Source: CAWBOY01 sp963790585 (lineage in GTDB: Bacteria > Planctomycetota > Planctomycetia > Gemmatales > Gemmataceae). From it: a DNA stretch of 64,000 bases. The notes beneath the pieces were generated by a model. The model saw nothing but the letters and a program-made list of their open reading frames with translations, did no database searches and had not been told where the DNA came from. The DNA lies in contig CAWBOY010000005.1 in assembly GCA_963790585.1 (NCBI GenBank), forward strand, positions 62,001-126,000, in the 5' to 3' direction. The position numbers and the translations under genes were made by a program. Below, in pieces: positions 40,413-48,613 of this stretch (its first letter is position 1; every line of letters starts with the position of its first letter).

Positions 40413-41270
40413 GCGGCGGGCGTGCGCCTTGGCTTTGGAAATCAGTAGGGCTCCGCAGGAGCGAACCGTAGTGCCAACGCGGCCACACGAAATCATAACG
40501 CCTTGCGGGGAAAGAACTTACAAAACTGAGGTGTCGAAAACGAGTCTGGGGGTTGGTGGCTCACTGAGGCGGGGCCTGTTGCGGAACTTGCACGTTTCGT
40601 CATCTCCAATCCGCTAGAGTGCTGACAGTATTCTGCAATCTCGTTTCCCAAGCCCCGATGCGGGTGACAAAAAGTTCAATAGCCGTTTTGTTGCCCCGAC
40701 TTCAATTTCCAAAAACCCACCGACGAGTTTTGTGGCCCCCGGCGAATTCGCCGGCGGCGTCGAAGGTTTGGAACGTTTTGTGCGCAAGGAACCGTTGCGC
40801 CGGGTTCATGAAGTGGAATCGAGGCTTTGAGGGTATTCGGAGTGAATGCGGAAGGCAGCGTACCAAGTGTGCCATGTTTTGTTTACTCCAAAACATGCTT
40901 TCGGGTACGAAAGCATGGCACGCGAAAGGTCGGTTGACGCTTTGGGCCCCTGTTTATTTGAGCCCGCCATATCGTTCGCCGGCCGAGAAACGAAAACGGG
41001 GTGAATGACGTAAGTGCTTGCCGGTGAAGAAGAGTCAACCTTCAGGATTCGTTCGGGGGGGCTGCGGGGGGGGTGTGAATGAAACGAATTTTGGTTGTTA
41101 CGTGCCGCGCGCCGATTTCCGTCTCGACCCATTTCTATGCTTGACAGCCGCCTGGTGAGACGGGACACTTCTCACTACGTTCCCAGCGTCTGACATCTTT
41201 CTTCTCTCCGGAACTCGCGCAGCTGTTGGGCGAACCTCTCGTCTGCGAACGCGCGGGAAGGGTGGCGCAT
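40413..41270. other. Gene-poor stretch between transposase and FHA-kinase
   Basis: Apart from the pnkp tail remnant and a duplicated block at about 40660-40705 (shared with 36557-36605), these 860 bases contain no convincing gene. An inverted repeat-like pair around CCAAAACATGC TTTCGGG (about 40888-40905) is seen. The region looks like debris from insertion and recombination. Confidence 0.5.
40741..40830 (+). pseudogene. Duplicated remnant of the pnkp 3' end
   Basis: Thirty codons read GEFAGGVEGLERFVRKEPLR and RVHEVESRL-stop, compared with GEFALGVEGLERFVRKEPLR and RVHE...DPRL-stop at 32940-33065. The DNA is nearly identical through the first 75 bases. The remnant then lacks about 45 internal bases. 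No upstream pnkp sequence is attached, so this is a non-functional tail left by duplication or recombination. Confidence 0.8.
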
Positions 41271-42875
41271 ATGCCGACACAACGTTTGCTGCTGGATTGT
41301 ACCGATAATGAGCACTTTTTCCTGTCGTTGAAGGACGGAACCCTGAGCGTCGGCGGGACGGTGGATGAGCCGGACATCGCGTTGGGCAACCTCAAGGTCG
41401 TGAAATTCGTGTGCATGGTGGAACTCGATGGCCAACCGATTACGGTTGCGAGCGCGTCAAACGGAAGCGGTCTGCAGCCGGGTGCGGAATTGCAGCCGAA
41501 CCAAAGCTTGGAACTGGGGCATTTTCGTCTTGATCTGCAACCCGGGGACGACGACCCGTCGGCAGCTCAAACGGAGGCACCCGGCGAACTGAAAAAACGG
41601 CTGGTCGTCGTCGACGGCGCGGATCATGGCAAGGCTTTCGCTCTCAAACATGACGGCAAGACGACGATCGGCAACAACTCGAAATTCGCGGACATCGTGC
41701 TGCATGATCTTTATGTCTCCCGGCTTCATTGCGAGTTGCAGGTCGATGGCGATCATGTTCTGGTTACCCATATCGCGGGCAAAGGCGGCACGCTCATCAA
41801 TGGCAAAGAAATCGCACAAGCGGTGTTGCAGCTTGGCGATATTCTCCGCATCGGCAATTCCCACTTGCGCTACGATGTTGGCGTCGTCGATCCCGTCGAA
41901 CTGACAGAAGCTGCGAGCGAACCTAAACTGCCCGCGCTCGCTCCTTCCAAGGGCAGCGATTCCGCAAACGGGCTGCAATTTCAGAGCGGCGGCTCGACCG
42001 AGACGGCCGATCCTTTGCTTGGTCTCGAAGGGACGACCCTCGGCCATTATCAGATTGAGACGCTTCTTGGCAGAGGGCGATCCGGCGTCGTTTATCGCGC
42101 CCAAGCTCATAAGACCGGCCATACCGTATCACTGAAGGTGCTCGCACCGGAATTCCCCGCGGATGAGATGGAATTGCAGCGGTTCATCAAGGTAATCAAA
42201 CTGGTCGCGCCGTTACGGCATGCACATCTGGTGAGCCTGTTCGCGGCGGGCAAGACGGGGGCTTTTTGTTGGATCGCTCGTGAGCATGTCGAGGGCGAAA
42301 GCCTGGCTCAAGTCATCGAACGACTGGTGAAAGACGGCAAGTTCAGTTGGAAACGGGCCTGCCGCGTCGCGGTCCATTTGGGCAAAGTGCTAGACTTTTT
42401 GCAACAACATCAGACAGTCCACGGCAACCTCACGCCGGCGAATGTCTTGGTCGAAAGCGCGGGCAAGGCCACGAAGCTGGCCGATTTGTTGTTGGAAAAG
42501 GCCTTGGCCGGTAGCCGACTGGCGGATTCGATCCACGAAAGTAAGCGCATTTCGGATCTGCCCTACTTCGCGCCGGAGCAACTCGGGTCGGAGGCGCCGG
42601 TGGATGCGTGTGCCAACATGTTCTCGGTCGGAGCGATCGTGTACACGCTGCTATTGGGTCGACCACCCTTTAAGGGGACTTCGGCCGCGGAGATCCTGCG
42701 CGACATGAAGGAAACGAAATTGGTCAAGCCAAGTCATTACGTGCGTGAAACACCGGCACCGTTCGAGGCCGCCATTCTCAAAATGCTGGCGTGGGATCGT
42801 GAAGACCGCTACCAGAACGCTGCGGATTTGCTGGCCGCCGTCGAGCCGATTGCGAACATGCATGAGATTGGGTGA
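41271..42875 (+). CDS. FHA-domain serine/threonine pseudokinase
   Basis: The 534-residue protein has an N-terminal beta domain, then an FHA domain at about 125-205 (KTTIGNNSKFADIVLHDLYV, SRLHCELQVD, GTLINGKEIAQ). A protein-kinase fold follows from residue 255 (ETLLGRGRSGVVYRA, VSLKVL with the ATP lysine, DLPYFAPEQLGSEAP as the APE segment). The catalytic loop reads VHGNLTPANVLV instead of HRDLKPxN, and the DFG position reads ADLLL, so phosphotransfer is unlikely. It is probably a phospho-peptide-binding scaffold. ATG 41271 follows GGAAGGGTGG. It lies upstream of the HscC-J-protein set. Confidence 0.85.
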   Translation: MPTQRLLLDCTDNEHFFLSLKDGTLSVGGTVDEPDIALGNLKVVKFVCMVELDGQPITVASASNGSGLQPGAELQPNQSLELGHFRLDLQPGDDDPSAAQTEAPGELKKRLVVVDGADHGKAFALKHDGKTTIGNNSKFADIVLHDLYVSRLHCELQVDGDHVLVTHIAGKGGTLINGKEIAQAVLQLGDILRIGNSHLRYDVGVVDPVELTEAASEPKLPALAPSKGSDSANGLQFQSGGSTETADPLLGLEGTTLGHYQIETLLGRGRSGVVYRAQAHKTGHTVSLKVLAPEFPADEMELQRFIKVIKLVAPLRHAHLVSLFAAGKTGAFCWIAREHVEGESLAQVIERLVKDGKFSWKRACRVAVHLGKVLDFLQQHQTVHGNLTPANVLVESAGKATKLADLLLEKALAGSRLADSIHESKRISDLPYFAPEQLGSEAPVDACANMFSVGAIVYTLLLGRPPFKGTSAAEILRDMKETKLVKPSHYVRETPAPFEAAILKMLAWDREDRYQNAADLLAAVEPIANMHEIG

Positions 42876-42881
42876 GGAGCG

Positions 42882-43019
42882 CCCAGGGCGTTGCCCTGGG
42901 CTACGATATGCCGCCCTTTCAGGGCTTAATTCGATCGATCTAAATCATTCGCGCCGATCGGGCGCCCAGTCTTAAGCCCTGAAAGGGCGGCATATCGTAG
43001 CCCAGGGCAACGCCCTGGG
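42882..43019. repeat. Large perfect inverted repeat (47-bp arms), MITE-like
   Basis: The arms at 42882-42928 (CCCAGGGCGTTGCCCTGGGC...) and 42973-43019 are perfect complements. They are separated by a 44-base AT-richer centre holding TCGATCGATC. Each arm contains its own smaller palindrome CCCAGGGC-GTT-GCCCTGGG. It begins 7 bases after the pseudokinase stop. The structure suits a non-autonomous mobile repeat or a strong terminator. Confidence 0.85.
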
Positions 43020-43183
43020 TGGTAGGCCGCTCAAAACCGCCGCGCGGCTCTTGCAATCGGCGCAGGCTCTAGAGAGAATAAATCGCATTAACTTCTCGCT
43101 GGCTCCGGGCCTGTTGCCCGCAATCTACTCGCTTCTCCAAGCGCCCGGGAATACCCTGTCGACGGAAAAGAAACGCACGAATC

Positions 43184-43462
43184 ATGGGAAGGATCATCGG
43201 CATCGACCTTGGCACCACGAACTCGGCCGCGACGTACATGGCTGAGGATGGGCCAAAGCTGATACCTAATGCGCTTGGTGAGAGTCTCACGCCGTCCATC
43301 GTCGGCATGGACGACGGCAACAATTTGCTCGTCGGGCGGACGGCCAAGGAGTTTCAGGTGCTGCACCCGGAGGCACTGCGCCACACTCTTCAAGCGCCAC
43401 ATGGGCAGCGACTGGACGGCGAAGCTTGGCAATCGGACGTTCACTCCCGAAGAGTTGTCTAG
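43184..43462 (+). CDS. hscC: HscC-type Hsp70 chaperone, N-terminal fragment
   Basis: The ATG at 43184 begins MGRIIGIDLGTTNSAATYMA, the Hsp70 phosphate-1 motif. LIPNALGESLTPSIVGMDDG and GRTAKEFQVLHPEA follow, as in HscC proteins. The frame is lost near 43390, where one missing base would continue TLFKRHMGSDWTAKLGNRTF in the next fragment. Later codons in this frame are not real. Confidence 0.85.
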   Translation: MGRIIGIDLGTTNSAATYMAEDGPKLIPNALGESLTPSIVGMDDGNNLLVGRTAKEFQVLHPEALRHTLQAPHGQRLDGEAWQSDVHSRRVV

Positions 43463-44201
43463 CCTGATCCTCCGCTCGCTCAAGGAGGACGCCGAAAGCC
43501 ACCTCAAGGAATTGATCACGCAGGCCGTGATAACGGTGCCCGCTTATTTCAACGATCAGCAACGCAAGGCGACGATAAACGCCGGCAGGATCGCCGGGTT
43601 GAAAGTCGAGCGCATTTTCAATGAGCCGACCTCCGCCGCGCTCCCTTATGGTTTTCACGAATCGCGCGACGAAAAGCTGCTCCTAATACTCGACCTGGGC
43701 GGCGGCACATTTGACGTGTCGCTCGTCGAATTGTTCGACAGCGCTCTCGAGGTGCGCGCCTCGTCGGGTGAGAGTTTCCTCGGCGGCGAGGATTTCACGC
43801 GAACGCTGGCCGCCCGCGTCCTCGAGCAGGCGGGTCATTCCTTTGAACGCATCGAAATGACCGCGCCGCAGCTGGTGTCGCGCATGATCCAACAATGCGA
43901 GATCGCCAAGTGCCAGCTTTCACGTCAGGATTCGGCGACCGTCCGCATTCCAAACCCAAAAGGCGAATACGACGAGGGCTCGGCGCGCGTGGCCGTGAGC
44001 CGACAACAATTTCAGCAATGGACGAACCACATCCTCGCGCGCATCGAGCTGCCGATCCGCCGCGTGCTCGGCGACGCCGGTGTGCAAAGGTCGGGATGTA
44101 AACGAAATCATCCTCGTCGGCGGCGCGACGCGCATGCCAGCCGTGGCGGAATTAGTCGTCAGTCTGTTCGGCAAGGAATCGCAGCGGCGTCTCAATCCTG
44201 A
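43269..44201 (+). CDS. hscC: HscC-type Hsp70 chaperone, ATPase-domain fragment
   Basis: Real coding begins near 43390 (FKRHMGSDWTAKLGNRTFTP). The ATPase domain follows: AVITVPAYFNDQQRKATINA, RIFNEPTSAALPYGFHESRD, and the phosphate-2 motif LLLILDLGGGTFDVSLVELF. The frame breaks near 44085 and continues in the third fragment. The segment up to 43390 in this frame is a shadow of the first fragment. Confidence 0.85.
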   Translation: MRLVRVSRRPSSAWTTATICSSGGRPRSFRCCTRRHCATLFKRHMGSDWTAKLGNRTFTPEELSSLILRSLKEDAESHLKELITQAVITVPAYFNDQQRKATINAGRIAGLKVERIFNEPTSAALPYGFHESRDEKLLLILDLGGGTFDVSLVELFDSALEVRASSGESFLGGEDFTRTLAARVLEQAGHSFERIEMTAPQLVSRMIQQCEIAKCQLSRQDSATVRIPNPKGEYDEGSARVAVSRQQFQQWTNHILARIELPIRRVLGDAGVQRSGCKRNHPRRRRDAHASRGGISRQSVRQGIAAASQS

Positions 44202-44799
44202 CGAGGTCGTCGCGCTCGGCGCCGCGGTTCAGGCGGGTTTGAATGAGCGCGCCGAGAGCGTCAAGGACCTGGTCGTCACCGATGTCGCGCCGTTCACGCT
44301 CGGCATCGAGATCAGCAAGAAGTTCGGCGTGGAACAACGGCCGGGTTACTACATGCCGATCATTGATCGCAATACGACGATTCCCGTTAGCCGGGTTCAG
44401 ACCGTGTCCACGATCGAACCGAACCAAAGCGAAATCATTGTCAAGGTGTTCCAGGGCGAGAGCCGGCGTGTCGAAAACAATCTTTCGCTCGGTAGCTTCA
44501 CGGTCAAAAACATCCCGCGCGGGCCGGCGGGCCAAATGGTCGAGATTCGGTTCACCTACGATCTGAACGGCGTGCTGGAGGTCGAAGCAACCGTGGTAGC
44601 GACCAAGCAGAAAATATCGCATGTCTTCACCAAGCATGCGAAGGGGCTCAAGCCGGACCAGATTGCCCGCGCCGTCAGCGAAATGCAGAAGCTGAAGACG
44701 CACCCCCGCGAAGAGAGCGCAACCGGTTCCTGCTGCGTCGCGCCGAGCGAGTTTTCCAGGAGCTGTCGATCGTTGAGCGTTCGATCCTCGGGACGCTGA
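44080..44799 (+). CDS. hscC: HscC-type Hsp70 chaperone, adenosine and substrate-binding fragment
   Basis: The fragment holds the adenosine motif NEIILVGGATRMPAVAELVV, followed by NPDEVVALGAAVQAGL. The substrate-binding beta domain is next (VAPFTLGIEISKKFGVEQRP, IDRNTTIPVSRVQTVSTIEP, GQMVEIRFTYDLNGVLEVEA). Near 44712 the frame breaks once more; the helical lid continues at 44715-44948. With all four parts the protein is about 587 residues, close to HscC. Confidence 0.86.
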   Translation: MCKGRDVNEIILVGGATRMPAVAELVVSLFGKESQRRLNPDEVVALGAAVQAGLNERAESVKDLVVTDVAPFTLGIEISKKFGVEQRPGYYMPIIDRNTTIPVSRVQTVSTIEPNQSEIIVKVFQGESRRVENNLSLGSFTVKNIPRGPAGQMVEIRFTYDLNGVLEVEATVVATKQKISHVFTKHAKGLKPDQIARAVSEMQKLKTHPREESATGSCCVAPSEFSRSCRSLSVRSSGR

Positions 44800-44948
44800 T
44801 CGATGGGTTCGAGGGAGCAATCGAGCTTCAGGACGCGGAGGCGATCGAGCTTCATCGAGAAGCCCTTCAGTCCTTCCTCGATCGATACGATCCAAGCTCG
44901 CGCGACGACTCTTCGGAATGGAGCGATGACGATGCCGGCTCAAACTAA
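44715..44948 (+). CDS. hscC: HscC-type Hsp70 chaperone, C-terminal lid fragment
   Basis: The frame without its own start reads ERNRFLLRRAERVFQELSIV, then an amphipathic helix (LIDGFEGAIELQDAEAIELH) and an acidic end (SSEWSDDDAGSN) to TAA at 44946-44948. This matches the short helical C-terminus of HscC chaperones. It overlaps the next gene's start (44926) by 23 bases. Confidence 0.75.
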   Translation, partial: ERNRFLLRRAERVFQELSIVERSILGTLIDGFEGAIELQDAEAIELHREALQSFLDRYDPSSRDDSSEWSDDDAGSN

Positions 44949-46011
44949 TCCGGACTTGGTAATCTGGGCGCGCGAGCAGCTTCAGCTCGATTCATCGGTT
45001 CCGAGCGACCAAGCACGGCCGGCATTCCTGCGACGGCTAAGCGATGAGGATTTCGTTCCCCCAACGCATTTGCCGTATGCGCTCGCGGTCCTCGAAGGCA
45101 GAGCTAGGGCCCCAGGCTCAAACGAGGAAGGCACTCTCGTCGAGGTCATCGACCGCCAGCGCGAGCGTATCGAGGAGTTCGCCGGCCGTTTTTTCGCGAT
45201 TCCGATTGGCGAGCGCCGCGAGCAATGGCTGGAGTTAAAGGCCGACTGCGAAGGCGCGCCGACTCTCGTGCATCGCCTCGACCGACTCGAGCCCGGCCTG
45301 GAGCTTGATCCGCACAGGCTTGAGATCGCGGATCCGAAGGTTCATCATCTCATGCGCGAAGCGAGCAAGATATTTGCACTTGCTCCTCTCGATGCAGCCG
45401 TGGCGCGAGCCGGGTTCTTTCGGGGCGATATCGACACATCCGAGGCCGGTATCATCCGTTGGGGTGCCGCCGCGCGGGATCTGCAGAAAACGTATCCTGA
45501 CTATGAGATTCTGGCACCGGAGCTGATTCAACAAATAATTGGTTGGCGGACGACAGCCAAGCTGGTGACCAGGCAGCGTAAAGCATGGCCGGATAGCCGT
45601 CCGGGCAATCGAATCTCGAAGGCGAATCGCGCCGCGGTCGTCACAACGCCAGCTCCCGAGACGGAGAAGAGCAATCCTCCTTACTATCTTATCTATGTCT
45701 TCATCGCCATAGCTTCCGCATTGATGATAATGGCCCGTGCGCATACGCCTAAGCCAAACAACTACAGCCCGAACCAATATCAAAATTACGACCTGCAGGA
45801 GCTTCTCCGTAAGCAAAACGACGATAACGATGCCGCGTTGAAATCCTTGCTGGAGCGGAAGAAATTGAAGCCGTGGGAAAAGGGCACGCTTCCCAGCGAT
45901 AACGGCAAGCCCGACTCTAAGCCACCCGTTATTTTCGTACCGAACAACCAGACGCCGATCACGATGCCGAAAAACAAACAAGGCAACCCTTCGGGAACCT
46001 CGCCGCCATGA
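44926..46011 (+). CDS. Hypothetical protein with one membrane helix, between HscC and J-protein genes
   Basis: The 361-residue product has no recognisable domain. Residues 1-230 are charged and helical. A single membrane segment (YYLIYVFIAIASALMIMARA) lies at about 248-267, and the Pro/Asn/Lys-rich C-terminal part ends NKQGNPSGTSPP. ATG 44926 is chosen because GGAATGGAGCG precedes it; an ATG two codons later is also possible. It overlaps hscC upstream and the J-protein start downstream (ATGA at 46008-46011), so it belongs to the chaperone operon. It may anchor the chaperone pair to the membrane, which is an inference from position. Confidence 0.7.
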   Translation: MTMPAQTNPDLVIWAREQLQLDSSVPSDQARPAFLRRLSDEDFVPPTHLPYALAVLEGRARAPGSNEEGTLVEVIDRQRERIEEFAGRFFAIPIGERREQWLELKADCEGAPTLVHRLDRLEPGLELDPHRLEIADPKVHHLMREASKIFALAPLDAAVARAGFFRGDIDTSEAGIIRWGAAARDLQKTYPDYEILAPELIQQIIGWRTTAKLVTRQRKAWPDSRPGNRISKANRAAVVTTPAPETEKSNPPYYLIYVFIAIASALMIMARAHTPKPNNYSPNQYQNYDLQELLRKQNDDNDAALKSLLERKKLKPWEKGTLPSDNGKPDSKPPVIFVPNNQTPITMPKNKQGNPSGTSPP

Positions 46012-46427
46012 GCGCCCCGCAATTACCAGAAGACTTGAAACAGTGGCCTGATAACCCGTATGACATTCTCGGCGTGAAATACGGCATTGATCCGCGCGAC
46101 CTCCGGCGTGCCTACACCCAGCTCATTCGCGTCTACAAGCCAGAGCAGTTTCCCGAGCATTTTCGCCGCATTCGTGAGGCGTATGAAGCGGTGCTACGGC
46201 ACGTCCCTTTCTTCTCCGTCCCAACCGTTCCGCCTTCTCCCGATACGGAAGCGCCCCCGCGTTCCGTTGTAGAAGCCCCCGCGCTCCATCAGCGCGGGCC
46301 CGATCTACAGGAACAAATGCAGGCCCAATGGGAGCTTGCTTGCCGAGGCCAAGAGAGCGAAGCTTACCACGGTTTACGCTTGCTCTACGAGCAGCATTCG
46401 GGGGGTGTGCATCTTTTACTTGGGTGA
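46008..46427 (+). CDS. J-domain protein with degenerate HPD motif, N-terminal fragment cut by ISKra4
   Basis: The J-domain lies at residues 15-62: NPYDILGVKYGIDPRDLRRA, then YTQLIRVYKPEQFPEHFRRI and REAYEAVLRH. The HPD motif that stimulates Hsp70 ATPase reads KPE. Real coding ends at about 46402, where an ISKra4-type element begins; the last eight residues come from the element. The rest of the protein continues after the element at 47911. Direct overlap with the preceding gene and the nearby HscC suggest it is the dedicated cochaperone. Confidence 0.82.
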   Translation: MSAPQLPEDLKQWPDNPYDILGVKYGIDPRDLRRAYTQLIRVYKPEQFPEHFRRIREAYEAVLRHVPFFSVPTVPPSPDTEAPPRSVVEAPALHQRGPDLQEQMQAQWELACRGQESEAYHGLRLLYEQHSGGVHLLLG

Positions 46428-46430
46428 CTT

Positions 46431-47480
46431 TCAAGCCGCCGCTCGGTGGGGCTGGGACCAAAAGCCGTCCCAGATTTTGCCGCCGCTGACATACAGAGCT
46501 CGTAACGCTGCCACCGTGGCCGCTCCATCCTCGACCCAACGCATGCCCGATCCCTTCAAGCGTGCGCCGATGATCTTGCAACCCGCTTCCGTCGGACCGC
46601 TGCCTATGTCCCAGCCGTTTCTCCGATACGTCGGATAATCGGTGCGATGGCGATTGTTCTTGAAGTAACCAATTAGTTTCCGCAACTCCTCCTGAACTTC
46701 CGCCGACGCACGCGGGGGCAACGAGATTGTCTGCAAGTGGGTGAGCAACGCTTCGCCCCCGTGCTCATACAAAATCCCTTTCGCCTGATCTTGCCACTGT
46801 TTCCGGGCCTCTTCATCACGGCCATACAAAACCTTCGCGAAGTCACACAGGTGTTCGGCGGCGTGATACCAATCCAATATCGTCGTCAAATAGTCGGCCA
46901 AGTGTCGTTGCAACGCCTCCTCCAAACCATTGCCGCCGTCGGTCACTGCAATCAGTTCGCTCACCTGCTTGATCCCTAGCCCCCGTGCCTGCGACCGTAC
47001 TTGCTCCGCTAACGCATCCAGTTCAAAGTCGACCAGGTAACGCGTATGCTCTTTCCGCGGTGTGTACAGCAACGCCGTGTACAACATCCGATGTTCTGCT
47101 TTGCCGCCACCCGCTCCTTGCATCGGCACGCTGAACGCATCCAAGCCCACATAGGCCGTCGGTTGGCCTTGCGGCCGCGACGCCGTCCAGTGCGGCTCGG
47201 GCTGGATCGGCTCGACCATCCGCCCTTCTTTTTGTTGCGCCCGCAAACGCTCGCCTTGGCCCTCCGTGGTTCGCAGCACTGTCGAGGTCGACACACGCAC
47301 TCCCGAAAAGCGTTTCAGCACATCCTCGGCTGCGTCGGCAAAGGGTAACAGCGTCCCGGCCAAACAGACCAGGGGAACCAGTCCCGGACTGATCTCGTCC
47401 ATGAGCCCCAACGCGTCGTCGTAGGGAATAAAACTCTGCTTGCACCGACCGCAGTAGTAATAGGCTCGCCGAACCTGCAT
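46431..47480 (-). CDS. ISKra4-family transposase, main fragment
   Basis: The fragment begins MQVRRAYYYCGRCKQSFIPY with the zinc-binding cysteines. It continues with the catalytic region AYVGLDAFSVPMQG, ELIAVTDGGNGLEEALQRHL and ILDWYHAAEHLCDFAKVLYG, and ends with the typical RRNGWDIGSGPTEAGCKIIG. True coding begins upstream: GYVGCSVTCPDCTYAAKFHS joins it to the N-terminal fragment at 47567-47809 through a frame break near 47570. It is probably inactive unless the break is an assembly error or programmed. Confidence 0.86.
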   Translation of the reverse strand: MQVRRAYYYCGRCKQSFIPYDDALGLMDEISPGLVPLVCLAGTLLPFADAAEDVLKRFSGVRVSTSTVLRTTEGQGERLRAQQKEGRMVEPIQPEPHWTASRPQGQPTAYVGLDAFSVPMQGAGGGKAEHRMLYTALLYTPRKEHTRYLVDFELDALAEQVRSQARGLGIKQVSELIAVTDGGNGLEEALQRHLADYLTTILDWYHAAEHLCDFAKVLYGRDEEARKQWQDQAKGILYEHGGEALLTHLQTISLPPRASAEVQEELRKLIGYFKNNRHRTDYPTYRRNGWDIGSGPTEAGCKIIGARLKGSGMRWVEDGAATVAALRALYVSGGKIWDGFWSQPHRAAA

Positions 47481-47566
47481 CTCCCCATGAATCGTCAGGA
47501 CCCGACGTTGTTGGAAGGAGTGAAATTTCGCCGCATACGTGCAGTCTGGACAGGTGACGCTACAAC

Positions 47567-47809
47567 CTACGTAGCCCTTTTTTTCCGGCTCGCCAAACTG
47601 GCTTGCCGGACCTCGCTGACCAACTTCTGCCCCGCGTCCCGAAACTCAAAATCAATGGCACCGAACTCCTGCGCTTCCGGCACATCGACCGCCCGCTCCA
47701 CCAACTGGCGAACCGTGGCATCGACCAGAGGCTGAAGCTCTTTCATAAGGGCTTCGATTCGTTGTTCGCGTGTTTGGTTAGCGACAGCAGAAGCGGGTTG
47801 GGTAGGCAT
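47567..47809 (-). CDS. ISKra4-family transposase, N-terminal fragment
   Basis: The 80-residue frame begins MPTQPASAVANQTREQRIEA and contains AIDFEFRDAGQKLVSEVRQA, the helical N-terminal region found in ISKra4 transposases before the cysteine-rich segment. It ends at SRKKRAT. The next frame resumes with KGYVGCSVTCPDC. ISKra4 transposases are normally one frame of about 430-450 residues. Confidence 0.7.
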   Translation of the reverse strand: MPTQPASAVANQTREQRIEALMKELQPLVDATVRQLVERAVDVPEAQEFGAIDFEFRDAGQKLVSEVRQASLASRKKRAT

Positions 47810-47935
47810 GGCTTCGCTCCCATTTGTGAAGAATCAAAGTAGATTTCCAGCTTCCCTTTAGCTTACGAGCAACCATGCGAATTTCCCACCCAAGTAACAG
47901 CTGCTCACCCGCATTCGGGCCACGTCGAACTCTGT

Positions 47936-48613
47936 TTGCGTCTTTACTGGCTCCTGAGGCTTGCTCCCGAGATTGATAGCGTTCGGAAGCCATGTGATTG
48001 GCTCCTCACCGGATTGCGCGCCAACGAAGCGGCCGGATCGCTCCGGGAGCTGTATCGCCGCGAGCTGGCGGAAAAGCCGGAGCTGGCCGGAGAGGATGCG
48101 GCCGCCGATTTCCTCATGCAAAGTGCCGACTCAGCGCAGGTGGTTGACCTGGCCAATTGGCGTTGGCTCGCGGCCGCCCGCCTCCAACGTTGGGATTGGA
48201 TCATCGGCGACGTTGCGACCTTGCGCGAATGCGTGAGCGATGCTGAACCGGAGCGTTGGGTTCGGCTGCTGATGTCAGCCGTCGATTACCTCGCCTGGTT
48301 TCACACGAAGCTAGCGCGTGGCCAGACCGCGCTCTTTTGCGAAGAAGCACAGGAACACGAAGAGTTGCATCTGCGGCTCAGTGCTGAATTTGATCGGTTG
48401 GAACAACTTCAAAACATCGTCGCCAAGTGGCGTTTGCAAATCCAGGCGGAGATGCTGCCCGTGGTCGTGGCCGACTTGATCGCCGTGAGTTGGGGACGAC
48501 CCGAAGCGGACGTGCGCCCTCGGCTCGATGCGTTCCTCGCTCAAGTGGCCAGCCAGCCTCGGACCTGGCTCGAGACGCTTACGAAGCTCGACGAGCGCGC
48601 CCAGAGCTGGTAG
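47936..48613 (+). CDS. J-domain protein, middle fragment after ISKra4
   Basis: Real coding resumes at 47911, inside the target duplication (HSGHVELCLRLYWLLRLAPE). A helical repeat-like region follows (LRELYRRELAEKPELAGEDA, LANWRWLAAARLQRWDWIIG). No further known domain is visible. At about 48600 one missing C ends the frame; restoring it gives LDERAPELVDLLTRTLQSYQ, in frame with the last fragment. Confidence 0.72.
   Translation: MRLYWLLRLAPEIDSVRKPCDWLLTGLRANEAAGSLRELYRRELAEKPELAGEDAAADFLMQSADSAQVVDLANWRWLAAARLQRWDWIIGDVATLRECVSDAEPERWVRLLMSAVDYLAWFHTKLARGQTALFCEEAQEHEELHLRLSAEFDRLEQLQNIVAKWRLQIQAEMLPVVVADLIAVSWGRPEADVRPRLDAFLAQVASQPRTWLETLTKLDERAQSW

Larger units (their letters stand above)
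46403..47910 (-). mobile_element. ISKra4-family insertion sequence
   Basis: The element is 1,508 bp. Its ends read GGGTGTGCATCTTTTACTTG and, from the other side, GGGTGAGCAGCTGTTACTTG, with 20 of 24 terminal bases matching. A 9-bp target duplication GCATTCGGG flanks it at 46394-46402 and 47911-47919. Removing element and one duplication rejoins the J-domain protein as YEQHSGHVELCLRLYWLLR. The transposase is encoded on the minus strand in two frames. Confidence 0.9.

Noticed and set aside
38617..40481. GTAGTGCCAAC on both sides of the IS1634-type transposase as terminal repeats
   Set aside because: The two copies are in direct, not inverted, orientation and extend only 11 bases, so they cannot be called the ends of the element.
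40619..41008. A 129-residue plus-strand frame after the IS1634-type transposase gene
   Set aside because: It mixes the duplicated block and a shifted reading of the pnkp tail; only the 30-codon remnant in the other frame is protein-like.
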